Assembly (NCBI RefSeq): GCF_012103215.1
Contig: NZ_JAAVNE010000029.1
Span: forward strand, 1 to 64,000
Length of the DNA: 64,000 nt
DNA from: Falsiroseomonas selenitidurans
Lineage (GTDB): Bacteria > Pseudomonadota > Alphaproteobacteria > Acetobacterales > Acetobacteraceae
Direction: 5' to 3'
Below the pieces are notes generated by a model. That model was not told the DNA's origin and made no database searches. It saw only the letters and a list, made by a program, of their open reading frames with translations. Positions 62,922 to 64,000 of this stretch are shown piece after piece (the stretch's first letter is position 1; every line of letters starts with the position of its first letter). The translations under genes were made by a program, and so were the position numbers.

Positions 62922-63698
62922 ATGATCCGAATCGGAATCGCCGGCATCGCCGGCCGCATGGGCCGGTTGCTGGCGGAGGAAGTGGCACTGGCGGGCCTGG
63001 TGCTGGCCGGCGGCACGCTGCGCCCCGGCTCCGCCAAGGCGGCGCCGGACGGCGCCATCGTGCTGCCGGATTCGGCCGCGCTGTTCGCCGCCAGCGACGT
63101 GGTCATCGACTTCACCCAGGCCGCGGAAGCCGTGCCGCATGCCAGGCTGGCCGCCGCGCAGGGCTGCGCCCTGGTGCTCGGCTCCTCCGGCCTCGACGCC
63201 GCGCAGGAAGCCGCCGTGGCGGAAGCCGCCGCGCGCGCGCCGGTGGTCTATGCCGCGAACTTCGCCCCCGGCGTGAACCTGGTGCTGGCGCTCGCCGAGC
63301 GCATGGCCGCCGCCCTGCCGGGCGCGCAATACGATGCCGAGATCGTCGAGATGCATCACCGCCAGAAGGTGGACGCACCGTCCGGCACCGCGGTGGCGAT
63401 GGGCCGCGCGGTGGCCGCCGGCCGCGGCACGACGCTGGAGGAAGCCGGCATCGAAAGCGGGCGGGACGGCCATACCGGCCCGCGCAAGCCGGGCGCCATC
63501 GGCTTCGCGGCCCTGCGCGGCGGGCAGGTGGTGGGGGAGCACACGCTGGTCTTCGCCGCGGCGAACGAACACATCGCCCTGACGCATCGCAGCTTCGACC
63601 GCCGCGCCTACGCCACCGGCGCGGTGCGCGCGGCGCAATGGGTGCGGGGCCGGGCGCCCGGGCTCTATTCCATGATGGACGTGCTGGGGATGCGTTGA
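62922..63698 (+). CDS. dapB: 4-hydroxy-tetrahydrodipicolinate reductase
   Basis: A 258-residue NAD(P)H-dependent enzyme of lysine/diaminopimelate synthesis. The nucleotide-binding GIAGIAGRMGR (5-15) and the active region EMHHRQKVDAPSGTA with His145, His146 and Lys149 are intact. NFAPGVNLVLALAERMA and RSFDRRAYATGAVRAAQWV are conserved. It reduces the DapA product to tetrahydrodipicolinate for peptidoglycan and lysine. ATG 62922 follows a G-rich GGGGGGG stretch that may act as ribosome-binding site. Confidence 0.95.
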   Translation: MIRIGIAGIAGRMGRLLAEEVALAGLVLAGGTLRPGSAKAAPDGAIVLPDSAALFAASDVVIDFTQAAEAVPHARLAAAQGCALVLGSSGLDAAQEAAVAEAAARAPVVYAANFAPGVNLVLALAERMAAALPGAQYDAEIVEMHHRQKVDAPSGTAVAMGRAVAAGRGTTLEEAGIESGRDGHTGPRKPGAIGFAALRGGQVVGEHTLVFAAANEHIALTHRSFDRRAYATGAVRAAQWVRGRAPGLYSMMDVLGMR

Positions 63699-63761
63699 TC
63701 CACCGCGCGCCACGATCACAACCGGGACGTGTATCTGCGGTATCTCTTTCAGCGAACCGCC

Positions 63762-63790
63762 TTGACCCCGCCACATCGCACTGCAATACG
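63762..63790 (+). promoter_or_regulatory. Probable promoter of metK
   Basis: TTGACC at 63762-63767 and AATACG at 63785-63790 are 17 bases apart. The -10 hexamer resembles the TATACG of the tRNA-Ala promoter. It would leave a leader of about 75 bases. No SAM riboswitch pattern is recognised in that leader. Confidence 0.45.
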
Positions 63791-63870
63791 CCGCTGTCCC
63801 GGATCCGCCGGGGCCATCCAGCCAGGCCGGGGCGTACCGGCCCTCCCGCGACAAGAGGCCGAATCACGCC

Positions 63871-64000
63871 ATGCGCGACAAGGGCGAATATCTTTTCACG
63901 TCCGAGAGCGTTTCCGAAGGCCACCCGGACAAGGTGGCGGACCGCATCTCGGATACCGTGCTCGACGCCTACCTCTCGGCCGATCCCTATTCCCGCGTGG
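63871..64000 (+). CDS. metK: S-adenosylmethionine synthetase, N-terminal part (runs off the window)
   Basis: The first 43 codons from ATG 63871, with AAGAGG upstream, encode [19 protein letters not shown] followed by [11 protein letters not shown]. The ATP-binding His in SEGHPDK and the surrounding residues are diagnostic of MetK, which makes SAM from methionine and ATP. The gene continues beyond the window end. Confidence 0.95.
   Translation, partial: MRDKGEYLFTSESVSEGHPDKVADRISDTVLDAYLSADPYSRV

Noticed and set aside
63699-63870. SAM riboswitch in front of metK
   Set aside because: The leader shows a promoter-like pair, but I could not recognise the conserved SAM-II or SAM/SAH aptamer core. 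A covariance search would be needed to exclude one.

Overview
The window is very GC-rich with strongly G/C-biased third codon positions. Its gene content is alphaproteobacterial: an Aap-type general amino acid ABC transporter, sdhCDAB order, a short HprK next to RapZ and a regulatory PTS, DUF1489, TIGR02186, an alphaproteobacterial-style RibA, and dnaKJ followed by dapB and metK. An Acetobacteraceae/Roseomonas-like chromosome fits best (inference). No phage, plasmid or conjugation genes are visible, so this reads as ordinary chromosome sprinkled with small interspersed repeats.

Layout. 0-6 kb: a cell-envelope lipoprotein, an Old Yellow Enzyme, an RraA-family protein, a GH13 glucosidase and an ornithine-cyclodeaminase-like enzyme. 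6-10.7 kb: aapJQMP, with a tandem 36-bp hairpin repeat inserted at the aapQ/aapM junction. 10.9-15 kb: kup, a tRNA-Ala and a two-subunit 3-oxoacid CoA-transferase. 15-20 kb: an exported coiled-coil protein, DUF1489, a TAXI binding protein and a chemoreceptor. 20-25 kb: an Asd-like protein lacking the catalytic cysteine, then sdhCDAB behind a recognisable promoter. 25-32.4 kb: a TakP-like TRAP binding protein, uppP, an aldo/keto reductase, a PhnA-like protein, trmO, and the TRAP membrane subunits on the other strand. 32.5-40 kb: a seven-gene, end-to-start overlapping operon for an energy-converting-hydrogenase-related (Ehr) membrane complex whose large subunit lacks the NiFe cysteines. 40-45.5 kb: a serine/threonine dehydratase, then hprK-rapZ-EIIA(Man)-HPr-EI. 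45.6-58.3 kb: a PQQ-type sugar dehydrogenase with its cytochrome c, a 5'-nucleotidase-family enzyme, TauE plus TIGR02186, a stress protein, nfuA, a RutE-like reductase, an orphan response regulator, ribA, an L,D-transpeptidase and DUF3422. 58.5-64 kb: dnaK, dnaJ, an RTX-repeat gene followed by a decayed copy of the dnaJ 3' end, dapB and the start of metK.

How the genes work together. Import and central metabolism dominate: Aap and TRAP uptake, ketone-body/oxoacid activation, succinate oxidation into the quinone pool, and periplasmic sugar oxidation to cytochrome c. The PTS proteins have no sugar permease here and look regulatory, with HprK able to phosphorylate the HPr serine. The Ehr complex should be a quinone- or carrier-linked ion pump rather than a hydrogenase (inference).

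The most unusual items are the aapQ/aapM insertion that duplicated the ribosome-binding region, the Ehr operon with an extra 78-residue gene, the Asd homologue without its nucleophile, the RTX gene flanked by real and decayed dnaJ ends, and paired inverted repeat elements at about 10.7 and 27.7 kb.
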